A stretch of 64,000 bases of DNA from Flavobacteriales bacterium (GCA_020635565.1 JACJZN010000008.1:372001-436000); one strand, 5' to 3'; counted from the stretch's first letter, positions 17,203 through 26,658 are shown. The notes: generated by a model from the sequence alone, not told the origin. Translations and numbers: made by a program.

Positions 17203-18696
17203 ATGGAGAAATACGACTTATGTGTGATAGGGGCGGGACCTGCTGGATATGCAGCAGCAATGAGAGCTGTGGATTTTGGTAAAACGGTTGTCCTAATAGA
17301 GAAAGACAAGGTTGGAGGAACGGGTCTATACAATGGTGCATTGTCTTCTAAGACCATGTGGGAAGTATCTCAACGCGTATATGATGTAAATGAATCAATC
17401 GTTTCTGTTGGAAGAAGAAAATTTGAATTAAGCTGGGAAGAGGTACAGAAAACAGTTAGCGAGGCATTGTTTGATAGAAAATTCCAATATTCTTGTCACA
17501 TCAAACTTCTGGAAGCAGAGGCCATGAATAAGATTTTGAAATATGAAAGAGGTATTGGTCGTTTCAAGAGTAAGAATGTAATTGAGATTGTTAAGGAAAA
17601 TGGTGATGTCAAAGAGATTTTCGCTGACAATACAATCATTGCTACTGGAAGTAAGCCTCGTAAACTACCAAATTGTGATGTAGATGAGAAAGTAATTATG
17701 ACCTCAGATGGAATTCATCACATGGATGCATATCCTAGAAGTTTGGTGATTGTTGGTGCTGGAGTTATAGGTTGTGAGTATGCTACTATATTTTCAAATT
17801 TCGGGAAGACAAAAGTTCACTTGATCGATCGTGCAGATAAAATCCTTCCATTTGAAGATGATGATATTTCAGATATTGTTGAGAAGAATCTAACGAAAAA
17901 GGGAGTTGTGATTCATCACAATGCCAAATTGGAAAGACTGGAGAAGAAAGTTGGTGAAGTTGAATACGAACTATCGTATCCAGACGGAAGACGAGAAGTA
18001 ATTCGTGTAGAAAAAGCTTTGTTATCTATCGGAAGAGTATTGAATATAGACGGTCTTCAAATGGAAAATGCTGGTGTGGAAATGAGTAAGCGAGGCGTTC
18101 ATATTGGAGATGTTGACACACAGACAAATGTTTCTAACATTTACGCTGTTGGAGATGCTAGTGGTAGAATCGCCTTGGTGAACGTGGGCGAGAGTGAGGG
18201 TAGACATGCCGTTGAAAGAATTTTTGGTGGTAGAACATCTCCTCTTTCTTATGATAACGTGAGTACCATTATGTTTCTTCAACCGGAGGTTGCTTCAGTT
18301 GGTTTGAATGAGAAGCAATGCCAAGAGAAAGGATTGGAAGTAAAAGTTGTGAAGATTGATTATTCCTGTATTGCAAGAGCTATAGCCATGAGAAAAACTC
18401 AAGGATTCTTCAAAATCATCGTAACGAATGATGATGAGATGAAGATACTGGGAATGCGTGCTATCGGAGAGCATGCTTCAAGTGCTATACAAGCTGTGGC
18501 ACTATTGATAAAAATGAATAAGGGAATCGAGGAGTTGGCTGATATGGTTCACCCACATCCATCAATTATTGAAGGAATTCAGGAGTGTTTAAGAATGTTA
18601 TTGAATAAATCTGTATTTAAATCTTCGGTTTTCAAGGACAAACTGAAATGTTACAGTTGTGTACAAGGAGTCTGCACTCCACTACAACGATTATAA
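17203..18696 (+). CDS. FAD/NAD(P)-dependent oxidoreductase of the dihydrolipoamide dehydrogenase fold lacking the redox-active disulfide
   Basis: The 497-residue protein has the full class I disulfide-reductase architecture: FAD-binding GAGPAGY (residues 10-16), an NAD-binding VGAGVIGCEY, the second FAD segment NIYAVGDASG and the C-terminal HPHPSIIEG motif that normally supplies the catalytic His-Glu pair. The redox motif GGTCxNxGCxPSK is replaced by GGTGLYNGALSSK, so both cysteines (positions 41 and 46) are Gly and Ala. The C-terminal tail instead carries CYSC and VC (residues 483, 486, 491). It cannot be a normal lipoamide dehydrogenase; a transhydrogenase-like or C-terminal-thiol mechanism is possible. 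The following DinB-like gene starts 2 bp after the stop. Confidence 0.8.
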   Translation: MEKYDLCVIGAGPAGYAAAMRAVDFGKTVVLIEKDKVGGTGLYNGALSSKTMWEVSQRVYDVNESIVSVGRRKFELSWEEVQKTVSEALFDRKFQYSCHIKLLEAEAMNKILKYERGIGRFKSKNVIEIVKENGDVKEIFADNTIIATGSKPRKLPNCDVDEKVIMTSDGIHHMDAYPRSLVIVGAGVIGCEYATIFSNFGKTKVHLIDRADKILPFEDDDISDIVEKNLTKKGVVIHHNAKLERLEKKVGEVEYELSYPDGRREVIRVEKALLSIGRVLNIDGLQMENAGVEMSKRGVHIGDVDTQTNVSNIYAVGDASGRIALVNVGESEGRHAVERIFGGRTSPLSYDNVSTIMFLQPEVASVGLNEKQCQEKGLEVKVVKIDYSCIARAIAMRKTQGFFKIIVTNDDEMKILGMRAIGEHASSAIQAVALLIKMNKGIEELADMVHPHPSIIEGIQECLRMLLNKSVFKSSVFKDKLKCYSCVQGVCTPLQRL

Positions 18697-18697
18697 A

Positions 18698-19165
18698 ATG
18701 AATAAGGAACTCACTTATAGTCTGGAAGTATTAGGGGTTACTCGAAGAAATGTAATCACTCTATTGGATGAACTTTCTTATGATCAGCTAATTGAAATTC
18801 CAAAGGGGTTTAATAATTCTATTCTATGGAATGCTGTACATAATTTAACCGTACAGCAGCTACTTTGTTACCGCTTGTCTGGATTGGAATGTAGGGTTGA
18901 TGATCGTTTTATTGATCCATTTAAAAAAGGAACTTCTGGTTCTGAAAAAATTTCAGAAGAACTGATCACGGAGTTTAAGCAAGTATATCTTGAAACAATT
19001 GACCTGCTTAAAAAGGATTACGAATTAGGTGTTTTTCAATCTTTTCAAGAGTACACGACAAGCTACAATATCACACTTAGATCAGTTGACGAAGTGATCA
19101 ATTTCAATAATACCCACGAAGGATTGCACTATGGGTATATGATGGCTTTGAGAAAACTGGTTTAG
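18698..19165 (+). CDS. DinB-like four-helix-bundle protein
   Basis: The start at 18698, 2 bp after the preceding stop, gives 155 residues; an ATG at 18659 lies inside the preceding gene. The protein is helical, with a His in NAVHNLTVQQ (residue ~47) and the pair in NNTHEGLHYGYMMALR near the C-terminus, matching the three-His metal site of the DinB/YfiT superfamily. Known members include metal-dependent thiol-S-transferases using bacillithiol or mycothiol, but most have no known role. Tight coupling to the disulfide-reductase-like gene suggests a shared thiol-related task; this is inference. Confidence 0.75.
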   Translation: MNKELTYSLEVLGVTRRNVITLLDELSYDQLIEIPKGFNNSILWNAVHNLTVQQLLCYRLSGLECRVDDRFIDPFKKGTSGSEKISEELITEFKQVYLETIDLLKKDYELGVFQSFQEYTTSYNITLRSVDEVINFNNTHEGLHYGYMMALRKLV

Positions 19166-19172
19166 AGAGTCG

Positions 19173-21455
19173 TTATCTGATTAATTCAAATGCTCCAGAA
19201 AACTTCTCAGTTTCTCCATTGTTAAAAGTCGCTTCTAAAATGTAATAGTAAGTTCCAGAAGGAGCTGGTTTACCACTTTCATTATAGCCGTCCCATTGAA
19301 AAACATATTGATCCGAGTTCTCAAATAATTTTTGTCCCCAACGATTGTAAATGCTACCAGTAAATTCATTGACGGAGTAGTGAACCACTTTGAATAGATC
19401 ATTCGTTCCATCATTGTTAGGAGTGCAAATGTTTGGAATTACCAGTGGCGCAGGATCATAAACTATGACTGTAACTGAGGTAGAATCTGAACAGAAAGTG
19501 TTTGAAGCAACTAAAGTAACAATATAACTACCATTGGTAGTGTAGACGATAGAAGGAGAAACGGACGAAGATGAATTACCATCACCAAATGTCCAAGCAT
19601 AATCATTAGCATTAGTAGAGTTATTAGTTGACTGGATTGATAGCGGTTCTTCTCCTGTTGAATCACTTAATGCGAATGACGCAACCACTGTCTCATCTGT
19701 AATAGTGAATGGAATACTATCCTGTCCACATTGATTGAACACTAATACGTATCCAATGTCACCACCAGAAAATGTTTCTGAAGAGTTATTAGAACCTGTA
19801 GACCAAGTGTAGGTTGTTCCTCCAGAAGCGGTCAGGATTGTAGTAGCAGTTGGAGAACAGACAAATGTGTTGCCAGTCAGACTACCTACTGGTGGAGCAC
19901 CTAAGTCTCCTACATTGAAGAAAGCAGTGTCTGATCCACATACGTTGCTCACCGCCAAATAGTAATTTCCGGCTGATGAAATGTTTAATGTAGGACCAGT
20001 TGATGCATTAGACCAGGAGTAGTTTCCAATACCTGTTCCTGATACTGTGATCATGTCTCCTTGACAAATATTCTGGACTCCTGTTACTCCGGCTGTAGGC
20101 GCTCCCCCAAGATCGTTTATTGTAAAGAATGCGGTATCAAAACCACAGACATTTTCTACAGCCAAGTAGTAGTTTCCTGCTGTATTGATATCTAAAGTTG
20201 GATTGGTTGATGCATCTGACCATTCGAAGGTACCTGAACCACTGCCTGTAATGGTAACTGTGGATCCAGAGCATATATCTGCAACACCACTTACACTAGC
20301 AGTAGGAGCAGCACCCAAATCTCCAATGGTAAAAAAAGCAGTGTCACTATCACATCCTCCGATGATAGCAAACCAATAATCATCAGCTATACTAATATCC
20401 AATGTGCTACCGGATGATCCATCTGACCACTCAAAAGCACCTCCAGTGCCACTTCCTGTGATTGTAACTATATCTCCTTGACAGATATCTGCAACACCGC
20501 TTACGCTTGCTGTTGGCGTGGTACCAATACTTGTTACAGTGATAACTGCAGTATCTTGACAACCAGCCCCTGTTGAAGTGATATAAGAATAATCTCCTGT
20601 AGCTAAAGTTGAAAGGTCAATGGTTCCTTGATCTCCATTTGAAGTTGATGCCGGACCATTCCAGACACCTCCGTTATCAGGAGAACCTAAAATATCATTA
20701 AATAAGTCGTGAGTTCCTGTTCCTATACAAAGATCTACCGTATTATCGTCTCCAGCTTCAGACATTAAACCAGCAGCAATTGCTTCAGCTTTTGTGTATC
20801 CTGTAATGACTACATTGTCGATAATCATCTCTTCATCTGAAGCCCACATTGCCATTGTAATTGTCAGGGTTAAATTTGAAGGGTCATTACCGGGGATTAA
20901 TACACCATTTCCATCATAAGGACTAGCGCAACCTGGATTTGAAATAACATGACCACTTGAAGCGATACTGCAGTCATTTCCAACGACAATGCCACCATCC
21001 GAAAAAGTTCCAGTGCTAATTTCCCAATGAAGGAAATCCCAACAAGTCTGACATGCCGATGTCATAATATCAGCTGGATCACCAGAACATCCAGAACACT
21101 CTGAACTACATTCGAGGTTATTGCTTCCGGATCCTACCCAGGGATCACTCTCATAATCAAATTCGAGGATAATTACATACATGCCCGTAGCATCGATCCC
21201 ATTTGCTACAAATGTAGCAGGACCATTTGTGTCATTTCCCTTTAACCCTTGTACAATAGAACCAAAAGTATTGACCTCATAGATATCTCCAGCTAAACAA
21301 AAAGGACAATTTGAGGTCCAGGCAATACCTTCAGTACTAGTTCCTGACATATCCGTAATTACTTCATCATCAAAATCTTCAGAAAAAAGGATCGTTTGAG
21401 ATAATACATTGTTTATAAGCAATATAAGAATAGGTATGAATAATAATTTTTTCAT
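19173..21455 (-). CDS. PKD-domain surface protein with T9SS type B C-terminal domain
   Basis: The 760-residue protein has a signal peptide (MKKLLFIPILILLINNVLSQ), an N-terminal lectin-like region with a dense Cys cluster (NLECSSECSGCSGD ... MTSACQTCWDFLHWE, residues ~115-145), then four short Ig-like repeats with the pattern GxxDIC-x-G-xxVTITGSGTG...FEWSD...LDI. A PKD domain (YAWTFGDGNSSSS) and a gliding-motility-associated C-terminal domain follow (NICTPNNDGTNDLFKV ... IYNRWGQKLFENS ... WDGYNESGKPAPSGTYYY). It would be exported by T9SS. It ends 7 bp from the convergent DinB-like gene. No enzymatic motif was seen. Confidence 0.85.
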   Translation of the reverse strand: MKKLLFIPILILLINNVLSQTILFSEDFDDEVITDMSGTSTEGIAWTSNCPFCLAGDIYEVNTFGSIVQGLKGNDTNGPATFVANGIDATGMYVIILEFDYESDPWVGSGSNNLECSSECSGCSGDPADIMTSACQTCWDFLHWEISTGTFSDGGIVVGNDCSIASSGHVISNPGCASPYDGNGVLIPGNDPSNLTLTITMAMWASDEEMIIDNVVITGYTKAEAIAAGLMSEAGDDNTVDLCIGTGTHDLFNDILGSPDNGGVWNGPASTSNGDQGTIDLSTLATGDYSYITSTGAGCQDTAVITVTSIGTTPTASVSGVADICQGDIVTITGSGTGGAFEWSDGSSGSTLDISIADDYWFAIIGGCDSDTAFFTIGDLGAAPTASVSGVADICSGSTVTITGSGSGTFEWSDASTNPTLDINTAGNYYLAVENVCGFDTAFFTINDLGGAPTAGVTGVQNICQGDMITVSGTGIGNYSWSNASTGPTLNISSAGNYYLAVSNVCGSDTAFFNVGDLGAPPVGSLTGNTFVCSPTATTILTASGGTTYTWSTGSNNSSETFSGGDIGYVLVFNQCGQDSIPFTITDETVVASFALSDSTGEEPLSIQSTNNSTNANDYAWTFGDGNSSSSVSPSIVYTTNGSYIVTLVASNTFCSDSTSVTVIVYDPAPLVIPNICTPNNDGTNDLFKVVHYSVNEFTGSIYNRWGQKLFENSDQYVFQWDGYNESGKPAPSGTYYYILEATFNNGETEKFSGAFELIR

Positions 21456-21587
21456 TTTGGGTTTTATCTTCTAGAATGACGTTGTATCCATTAATTTGGT
21501 TGCGAAGTAAAATCAAAGAATTGTATTTAAAATGAAGTTAATTGTTAACCTTTTGTTGTTTTAGATGAAATCGCAAAATTTGGGCAT

Positions 21588-21624
21588 AAAAAAATCCCCT
21601 CGACATATAGACGAGGGGATTTTT
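21588..21624 (-). terminator. Terminator after the HU gene
   Basis: AAAAATCCCCTCG pairs with CGAGGGGATTTTT around ACATATAGA. It works in both orientations and lies 19 bp after the HU stop codon. Confidence 0.9.
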
Positions 21625-21642
21625 AATTTTGTACTAATCTGA

Positions 21643-21915
21643 TTAGTTTACTTTGTCAGCTAACTCAGCACCAGCTTTAAACTTCACTACATTTTTAGCA
21701 GCGATTTTGATAGTTTTTCCAGTTTGAGGGTTTCTTCCTTCTCTAGCAGCTCTTTTAGAAACTGAGAAAGATCCGAATCCTACTAGAGAAACTCTGTCTC
21801 CTTTCTTAAGAGCTCCTTGTACAGCTCCCATGAATCCTTTTAAAGCTCTTTCTGAATCCGCTTTAGTCAATCCTGACTCAGCAGCGATTGCATCTACTAA
21901 TTCTGATTTGTTCAT
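21643..21915 (-). CDS. HU family DNA-binding protein
   Basis: The 90-residue protein begins MNKSELVDAIAAESGLTKADSERALKG and has the DNA-binding arm signature GFGSFSVSKRAAREGRNPQTG. It matches the full length of HU/IHF proteins and is acidic to basic in the usual order. HU bends DNA and compacts the nucleoid as a dimer. The gene stands alone, with a well-defined promoter and a strong terminator, as expected for an abundant protein. Confidence 0.95.
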   Translation of the reverse strand: MNKSELVDAIAAESGLTKADSERALKGFMGAVQGALKKGDRVSLVGFGSFSVSKRAAREGRNPQTGKTIKIAAKNVVKFKAGAELADKVN

Positions 21916-21956
21916 TTTTTTTGTTTTTAAAAATTAATAATTAACTCTTGTCGAAA

Positions 21957-21986
21957 CAAATATATGCGCATTCCCTTACTATCAAA
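21957..21986 (-). promoter_or_regulatory. Promoter of the HU gene
   Basis: On the minus strand TTTG (21986-21983), an 18-bp spacer and TATATTTG (21964-21957) form a Bacteroidota promoter, with the -7 element 41 bp upstream of the HU start. Confidence 0.65.
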
Positions 21987-22084
21987 GCGATGCAGGTAAA
22001 AAAAGGGGTGATTTGTTAATAAATATGGTGCTTTGTTAATAAGGGCGGCTAAATCCCCCTATTTTCGCAGGTTTTCGAGGTTTT

Positions 22085-23242
22085 CTACCTGTATATATAG
22101 TAATAATCCGGAACCAAACATCCATTCATCTCTGAAAGTGTATAGTTGACAAACTTCTTTTCCTGACACGTGTCTTTTGAAGTTTCCAATTCATAATAGG
22201 TGTTGTCGCAGTATCTTTTAAGTGCTACATATTTATTGTCCCAATTTGGGTCAGCTAATCGATGAGGTTTTATTCGGCCTGGATTCAAACCGAAGAAATG
22301 AATAATGTCGAGTGTTAGATTATAGTCTATGTCTTCAGCATGCATGCCGTCATCACCAGATAGACCATAGCAATCTCCGCGATCCTGAGGATATTTGTGC
22401 CCCATATTTTTAATAGTTACAGTCTTTAAAAGTTCATGACCAGAACTATCCATATAAATATTTGTTTCCAAACGATCGTTCTCGAGATATCTTGAATTAC
22501 CTATGGAGTCGTAGATGTCGTACTTTAAAATTCCTTTCCATTGTTTTGCTGCTTCAGTAAGATTAGTGGGATCAACGATGATATCATTTGTTCCATGAAC
22601 CAACAGTACTTTTGGGAATCGTCTGATCATCTTACAATGAGAGCAACTTTTTATATATTCATCTTCAGATCTTGTTACCTTTCCATTGAGAACCTTCATC
22701 GCATCAATAGGGTTGTCGGCTAGTCCAACCGGACCTCCAGCTACTACAGCTCCACTAGCAAAAACATTCGGAAAATGATACATCAAAGCATTGGCCATGG
22801 CAGCCCCTGCGGACAATCCTACAATGTGAATCGAATAAATGTCAACAGGATAGTTTCCCTCAGCATAATCGATCATGGCCACAATTGATCTGGATTCGCC
22901 ATCCTGCTGATGAGAAATATCTTTTTCATAGAACCAGTTAAAGCATTTGCTTGGATTATTGATCATTTTCTGTTCAGGCATTAGAAGATAGAACCCAAGG
23001 CTATCCGCATATTTTTGAAACCCTGTGATAGATAATAATTGATCAGGTGTTTGATTGCAGCCGTGTAACAAGACTACCAGTGGTTGTTTTCTTGAATTAT
23101 TTTCAAGTTTCTCGGGGATATAAATACTTCCTTTTAAGTTTCCGGGATTTTGATTGAGGTCTTTGATGATAATTTGTTCACCATTTTGACCTAGACAAAG
23201 TGTGATTATTAAAAGTAATATACTAGTTAAAACAAATCTCAT
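22085..23242 (-). CDS. Secreted esterase of the PHB-depolymerase/feruloyl-esterase type
   Basis: The 385-residue protein has a signal peptide (MRFVLTSILLLIITLCLG). The segment PLVVLLHGCNQTPDQLL forms the oxyanion region, and GLSAGAAM (residues 142-149) is the nucleophile elbow with catalytic Ser144. The Asp is probably in VLLVHGTNDIIVDP and the His in KNMGHKYPQ. This is the layout of the LpqC/PHB-depolymerase (esterase_phd) family. Members cleave short polyesters or feruloyl esters; the substrate here is not known. The start overlaps the end of fmt by 20 bp, so the two are probably co-transcribed despite unrelated functions. Confidence 0.82.
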   Translation of the reverse strand: MRFVLTSILLLIITLCLGQNGEQIIIKDLNQNPGNLKGSIYIPEKLENNSRKQPLVVLLHGCNQTPDQLLSITGFQKYADSLGFYLLMPEQKMINNPSKCFNWFYEKDISHQQDGESRSIVAMIDYAEGNYPVDIYSIHIVGLSAGAAMANALMYHFPNVFASGAVVAGGPVGLADNPIDAMKVLNGKVTRSEDEYIKSCSHCKMIRRFPKVLLVHGTNDIIVDPTNLTEAAKQWKGILKYDIYDSIGNSRYLENDRLETNIYMDSSGHELLKTVTIKNMGHKYPQDRGDCYGLSGDDGMHAEDIDYNLTLDIIHFFGLNPGRIKPHRLADPNWDNKYVALKRYCDNTYYELETSKDTCQEKKFVNYTLSEMNGCLVPDYYYIYR

Positions 23243-24164
23243 GATCCTTATATCCGTTTAAAAAATCTGCTACGTTCATTCTTTTCTTTCCTGCCAACTG
23301 AAGTTCGAGAATGTTTAGATCCTGTGTTCCAGTTCCAACGATTAGATAGGTCTTGTAATCCGTTTCAACTTTGCCGGCTTGCAGTTCATTCGTGTTTCGT
23401 AATTTGGATCTGAAGATCTTGGCAGTGGTTTCTTTACCTTGTATCGAAAGATCGCTATAGGCAGCAGGGTAAGGAGACAACCCTCTGATCAGGTTGTGTA
23501 TAGCTTCGCCTTCTTTATTCCAATCAATCTTACAAGTCTCTTTGAATATTTTAAAAGCTTTTTTTAATTCGGTGTTGCTCATCTCCTTTTGTGACTGAGC
23601 GGATGCCTTGCCAGACTCAATTTTGTCAATCGTATTCAAAAGTAACTTACTCCCTTCAATCATTAGTAAGTCATGAAGTTCACCGGCAGTCATGTCTTCA
23701 GAGATATCTACTTTAAATTGGTCAATCACGTTTCCAGTATCTATTTTCTCTTCAATAAAGAATGTAGTCGCACCAGTTTCTTTCTCACCATTAATAATTG
23801 CCCAATTGATTGGTGCCGCTCCTCTGTACTGAGGCAAGAGTGATGCGTGTAAATTAATAGTGCCTTTGGAAGGCATCTTCCAAACTACTTCTGGTAACAT
23901 TCTAAATGCTACTACTACAAAAAGATCTGCATGTAAGTCTCGAAGTGAGTTTAGAAAGTTTTCATCCTTTAGATTTTCTGGTTGAAGAATGTTCAGATCA
24001 TTATCGAGCGCATATCTCTTGACATCGCTATACTGAACTTTTTGCCCTCTTCCTGCAGGTTTGTCGGTAGCAGTTATTACACCTACTACTTCGTGATGAC
24101 TTTTATTAATTATTTCCAAACTCTCCACGGCAAATCCTGGAGTTCCCATAAATACGATTCTCAT
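23223..24164 (-). CDS. fmt: Methionyl-tRNA formyltransferase
   Basis: I use the ATG at 24164 (MRIVFMGTPGFAVESLEII), which gives the usual 313 residues; an ATG at 24209 would fall inside the upstream terminator hairpin. The formyltransferase core is clear: HASLLPQYRGAAPINWAIINGE with catalytic His and GAAPI, followed by GATTFFIEEKIDTGNVI. The C-terminal domain carries the tRNA-binding part. It transfers a formyl group from 10-formyl-tetrahydrofolate to Met-tRNA(fMet). The def partner is not nearby. Confidence 0.95.
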   Translation of the reverse strand: MRIVFMGTPGFAVESLEIINKSHHEVVGVITATDKPAGRGQKVQYSDVKRYALDNDLNILQPENLKDENFLNSLRDLHADLFVVVAFRMLPEVVWKMPSKGTINLHASLLPQYRGAAPINWAIINGEKETGATTFFIEEKIDTGNVIDQFKVDISEDMTAGELHDLLMIEGSKLLLNTIDKIESGKASAQSQKEMSNTELKKAFKIFKETCKIDWNKEGEAIHNLIRGLSPYPAAYSDLSIQGKETTAKIFRSKLRNTNELQAGKVETDYKTYLIVGTGTQDLNILELQLAGKKRMNVADFLNGYKDHEICFN

Positions 24165-24194
24165 AGAAGCAGATTTTATATGAACAAGATTAAA

Positions 24195-24224
24195 CAAAAA
24201 CGCACCCACTTTTAGTGGATGCGT
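24195..24224 (-). terminator. Terminator after the small secreted-protein gene
   Basis: On the minus strand ACGCATCCACT pairs with AGTGGGTGCGT around AAA and runs into TTTTTG. It separates the TlpA-like unit from fmt. Confidence 0.8.
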
Positions 24225-24253
24225 CTAGAACTTTTCAAGATGAAATTGTGGTA

Positions 24254-24646
24254 TTATTCCACTAGTTTAAATTCTTTTTCTTGCTTACCCATACTTGGAG
24301 AAAGCATGGTTAAGGATAATGTTGCTCCATTTCCTTGCGCAATACAGTTGATTTTATTTCCATCATTCTCCAAAACAAAAGAGGCTTTTGAACCTTCTTT
24401 GATCTTACTTTGGCTTTTGTATAGAACAACTCCTGTCTTTCCTTCGCTTTCTTTTGTGAAGTATTCCTTTACTTGACTAATATCATCTTTAGTAGCGACC
24501 ATCAATACTAGGCCATCTTCATAGATCCTAATGTACTGAGTAGCTCCGTCATCCATGGCAGATGAATAGATCTTGTCAAATTCGATTTGTCCAAATGTTA
24601 TTCCAGTGAAAAGAAGAATAGCAATGGTTGTAAGTAGCGTTTTCAT
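24254..24646 (-). CDS. Small secreted protein of unknown function
   Basis: The 130-residue protein has a signal peptide (MKTLLTTIAILLFTGITFG) and then a soluble, beta-rich region without recognisable motifs (FDKIYSSAMDDGATQYIRIYEDG; a GVVLYKSQ strand). I do not recognise a family. It begins 11 bp after the stop of the TlpA-like gene and is followed by a terminator, so the two form one unit; a periplasmic role is likely. Confidence 0.7.
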   Translation of the reverse strand: MKTLLTTIAILLFTGITFGQIEFDKIYSSAMDDGATQYIRIYEDGLVLMVATKDDISQVKEYFTKESEGKTGVVLYKSQSKIKEGSKASFVLENDGNKINCIAQGNGATLSLTMLSPSMGKQEKEFKLVE

Positions 24647-24657
24647 AGTGGTATTTT

Positions 24658-26151
24658 TTAATGATCTTCAGGTTCGTCCTTTTTGTCATCTTTAGGATCC
24701 TCCTTATAATCAATGGTTATATCTAACCTTCTCTCCAAAATTCTTGCCAAATTGTTGGCGTCCAATCTTTTTCCGATAATAATATTGTCCTTATCCAACA
24801 AATAAATCTGCGGAGTAGAGAAGATGTCATAGGTTTTGCGGAAATTCAAACTCTGATAGTCAGTCACTCTTAATTCATATACATATTTACCTGCATTTTT
24901 GTTTGCATCCGGGAAATCAGAAACATTAATCCAAGGAAGTTCTTTCTCTTTAATGAATTTCACCCATTTTTCATTCTCTAGATTTGTTCCAATACCTATA
25001 AATTCGATATCTACATTTTTCTCTTTCAGTTCAGCATAAAGAGTTTTCAGTTTTGGAAGTTCCTTTTTACAATGTCCGCAATCTGGATCCCAGAAGATCA
25101 TTACCTTATAAGCATTAGGTAATTTATGAATGTCTACCCAGTTTTGCTCTGTTGTATCCGCAAGTTTTAAATTAGGTGCAGTCACTCCCATGATTAGATT
25201 TTCCCACGAAGCCACTTTTTCGCATCTATCGTTCAAATTTTCTTCTGGGTACCACCAGGCCTTGTTTTCAACTGGTGGACAGTAATACAATTTAGACATT
25301 TTGACATAAACGGCATCCATACCCATAATGTTGGAAGTTTCATAGTTCACATGGACATAATTCAAAACGAATTTCATCATGTCAGTACTGTCCTTGATCT
25401 GATCGATCATTTTTGATGCATGTCTTACGATAGTATCAGGTATTTGATGCATCATTTTCTGAAAGTAGAAATCAACTTTATTACCGAAAACTGGAGATCT
25501 TGCCAGTCTTGGGTCGGTAAGATCAGTATTATCCCAGAAATGTTCTCTCAGATACTCTCCTTTTAAGGTATCGTTCATACCTTCAGGAATTTCAATATCC
25601 ACAGACATCTTGAGGATTTTACTGACTAACTTGCCTTCATGCTTCTTAACGAGGTCTTTCTGAAATTGCTTAACCTCTTTGTCCATTTTGTTTAACTCTT
25701 CGTTGATCTCTTCGATTCGCTTTTTATCCTTCTTTTTATCCAGAGCATCACGTTCCTCAACTAATTTCTGAGATTTTGGCTTCATTTCACCGATATACTT
25801 CACGTACTGATAAAAGATCTGATTCTCCTCAGATTGTTTAACATTCATGTACTTAATGAAATTATCTTTATTCGTTTCAATGTTCACCACTTTGTCCTGA
25901 TCAGACATGATGAATTCAAAGTAGCCTTCTCCAGTGTAAAAAGCATATACTCCTCCTTCATAATTGGGTTTTGAAAAGGAAGCTTTTCCTCCTTTTGATT
26001 CAGTCGTATCTGCATAATAAAGTTTGTCGCCTAAATATTTTAGTAAATAGACGGTTGTGTCTTTCAATCCTTCTACTTTGAAATTCAGTTTGTATTGCGC
26101 ATTAACTGCAAAAGCTGATAACAACATTCCTACTAGTAGTACTCTTCTCAT
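24658..26151 (-). CDS. TlpA/ResA-like thioredoxin-fold protein with N-terminal DUF4369-like domain
   Basis: The 497-residue protein has a signal peptide (MRRVLLVGMLLSAFAVNA), an N-terminal beta-sandwich resembling DUF4369 (residues ~20-100), a strongly charged coiled coil (EERDALDKKKDKKRIEEINEE, ~135-165), a helical middle and a C-terminal thioredoxin fold. The redox site is DPDCGHCKKE (near residue 355), with the cis-Pro in STPQIYLLD. The end is a charged Lys/Asp/Glu tail. Such Bacteroidota proteins work as periplasmic thiol-disulfide oxidoreductases, often membrane-associated. It is first in a two-gene unit. Confidence 0.85.
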   Translation of the reverse strand: MRRVLLVGMLLSAFAVNAQYKLNFKVEGLKDTTVYLLKYLGDKLYYADTTESKGGKASFSKPNYEGGVYAFYTGEGYFEFIMSDQDKVVNIETNKDNFIKYMNVKQSEENQIFYQYVKYIGEMKPKSQKLVEERDALDKKKDKKRIEEINEELNKMDKEVKQFQKDLVKKHEGKLVSKILKMSVDIEIPEGMNDTLKGEYLREHFWDNTDLTDPRLARSPVFGNKVDFYFQKMMHQIPDTIVRHASKMIDQIKDSTDMMKFVLNYVHVNYETSNIMGMDAVYVKMSKLYYCPPVENKAWWYPEENLNDRCEKVASWENLIMGVTAPNLKLADTTEQNWVDIHKLPNAYKVMIFWDPDCGHCKKELPKLKTLYAELKEKNVDIEFIGIGTNLENEKWVKFIKEKELPWINVSDFPDANKNAGKYVYELRVTDYQSLNFRKTYDIFSTPQIYLLDKDNIIIGKRLDANNLARILERRLDITIDYKEDPKDDKKDEPEDH

Positions 26152-26245
26152 CTGTCTCCTTTTTTACATTTATAAAAGTATAAACAAAAGACGAACCAAA
26201 AAATTTTACGCTGCTTTTGGATTTTGATTTTAACAAATATTTAAG

Positions 26246-26282
26246 AAAAAAACTCCACCCGGTACTGTGACCAGATGGAGTT
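26246..26282 (-). terminator. Terminator after the first ssb gene
   Basis: AACTCCA pairs with TGGAGTT, with an inner GGT/ACC, and a run of A on the plus strand gives a T tract for the leftward transcript. It lies 38 bp after the stop. Confidence 0.75.
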
Positions 26283-26319
26283 GCTATCGTGAAGATGATT
26301 AGTGGAATGTTTTTGAATG

Positions 26320-26658
26320 TTACTTTTTACCGCCCAGCATCAGGATCTCCTGACACACGATCTCAGTAATATAGCGTTTTACGCCATCCTTGTCCGTATA
26401 TGATCGATTGCTCAACTTACCTTCGATGCAGATCTCTTTTCCTTTTGTAAGGTACTGTTCTACAATCTTAGCTTGATTTCCCCATGCAACTACATTGTGC
26501 CATTGGGTTTCTTTAACCGTTTCGCCTTTATGATTTTTATACGATTCGTTCGTGGCAATGGTCATTTTAGCTAATGATTTTCCATTGTCTAAGGCAATGA
26601 TCTCTGGATTTTGTCCTAGGTTTCCGATAAGTTGAACTCTGTTTCTTAATTGATTCAT
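26320..26658 (-). CDS. Small single-stranded-DNA-binding protein (SSB) without acidic tail
   Basis: The 112-residue protein is almost only an OB fold: RVQLIGNLGQNPEI, LAKMTIATNESYKN, ETQWHNVVAWGNQAKIVEQYLTKG and IEGKLSNRSYTDKDG are standard SSB segments. It ends at MLGGKK and lacks both the Gly/Gln-rich linker and the acidic DDDIPF-like tip that main bacterial SSBs use to recruit partners. It is 65% the length of E. coli SSB. It may be an accessory SSB. The 234 bp between it and the upstream paralogue at 26893 hold no gene that I can support. Confidence 0.88.
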   Translation of the reverse strand: MNQLRNRVQLIGNLGQNPEIIALDNGKSLAKMTIATNESYKNHKGETVKETQWHNVVAWGNQAKIVEQYLTKGKEICIEGKLSNRSYTDKDGVKRYITEIVCQEILMLGGKK

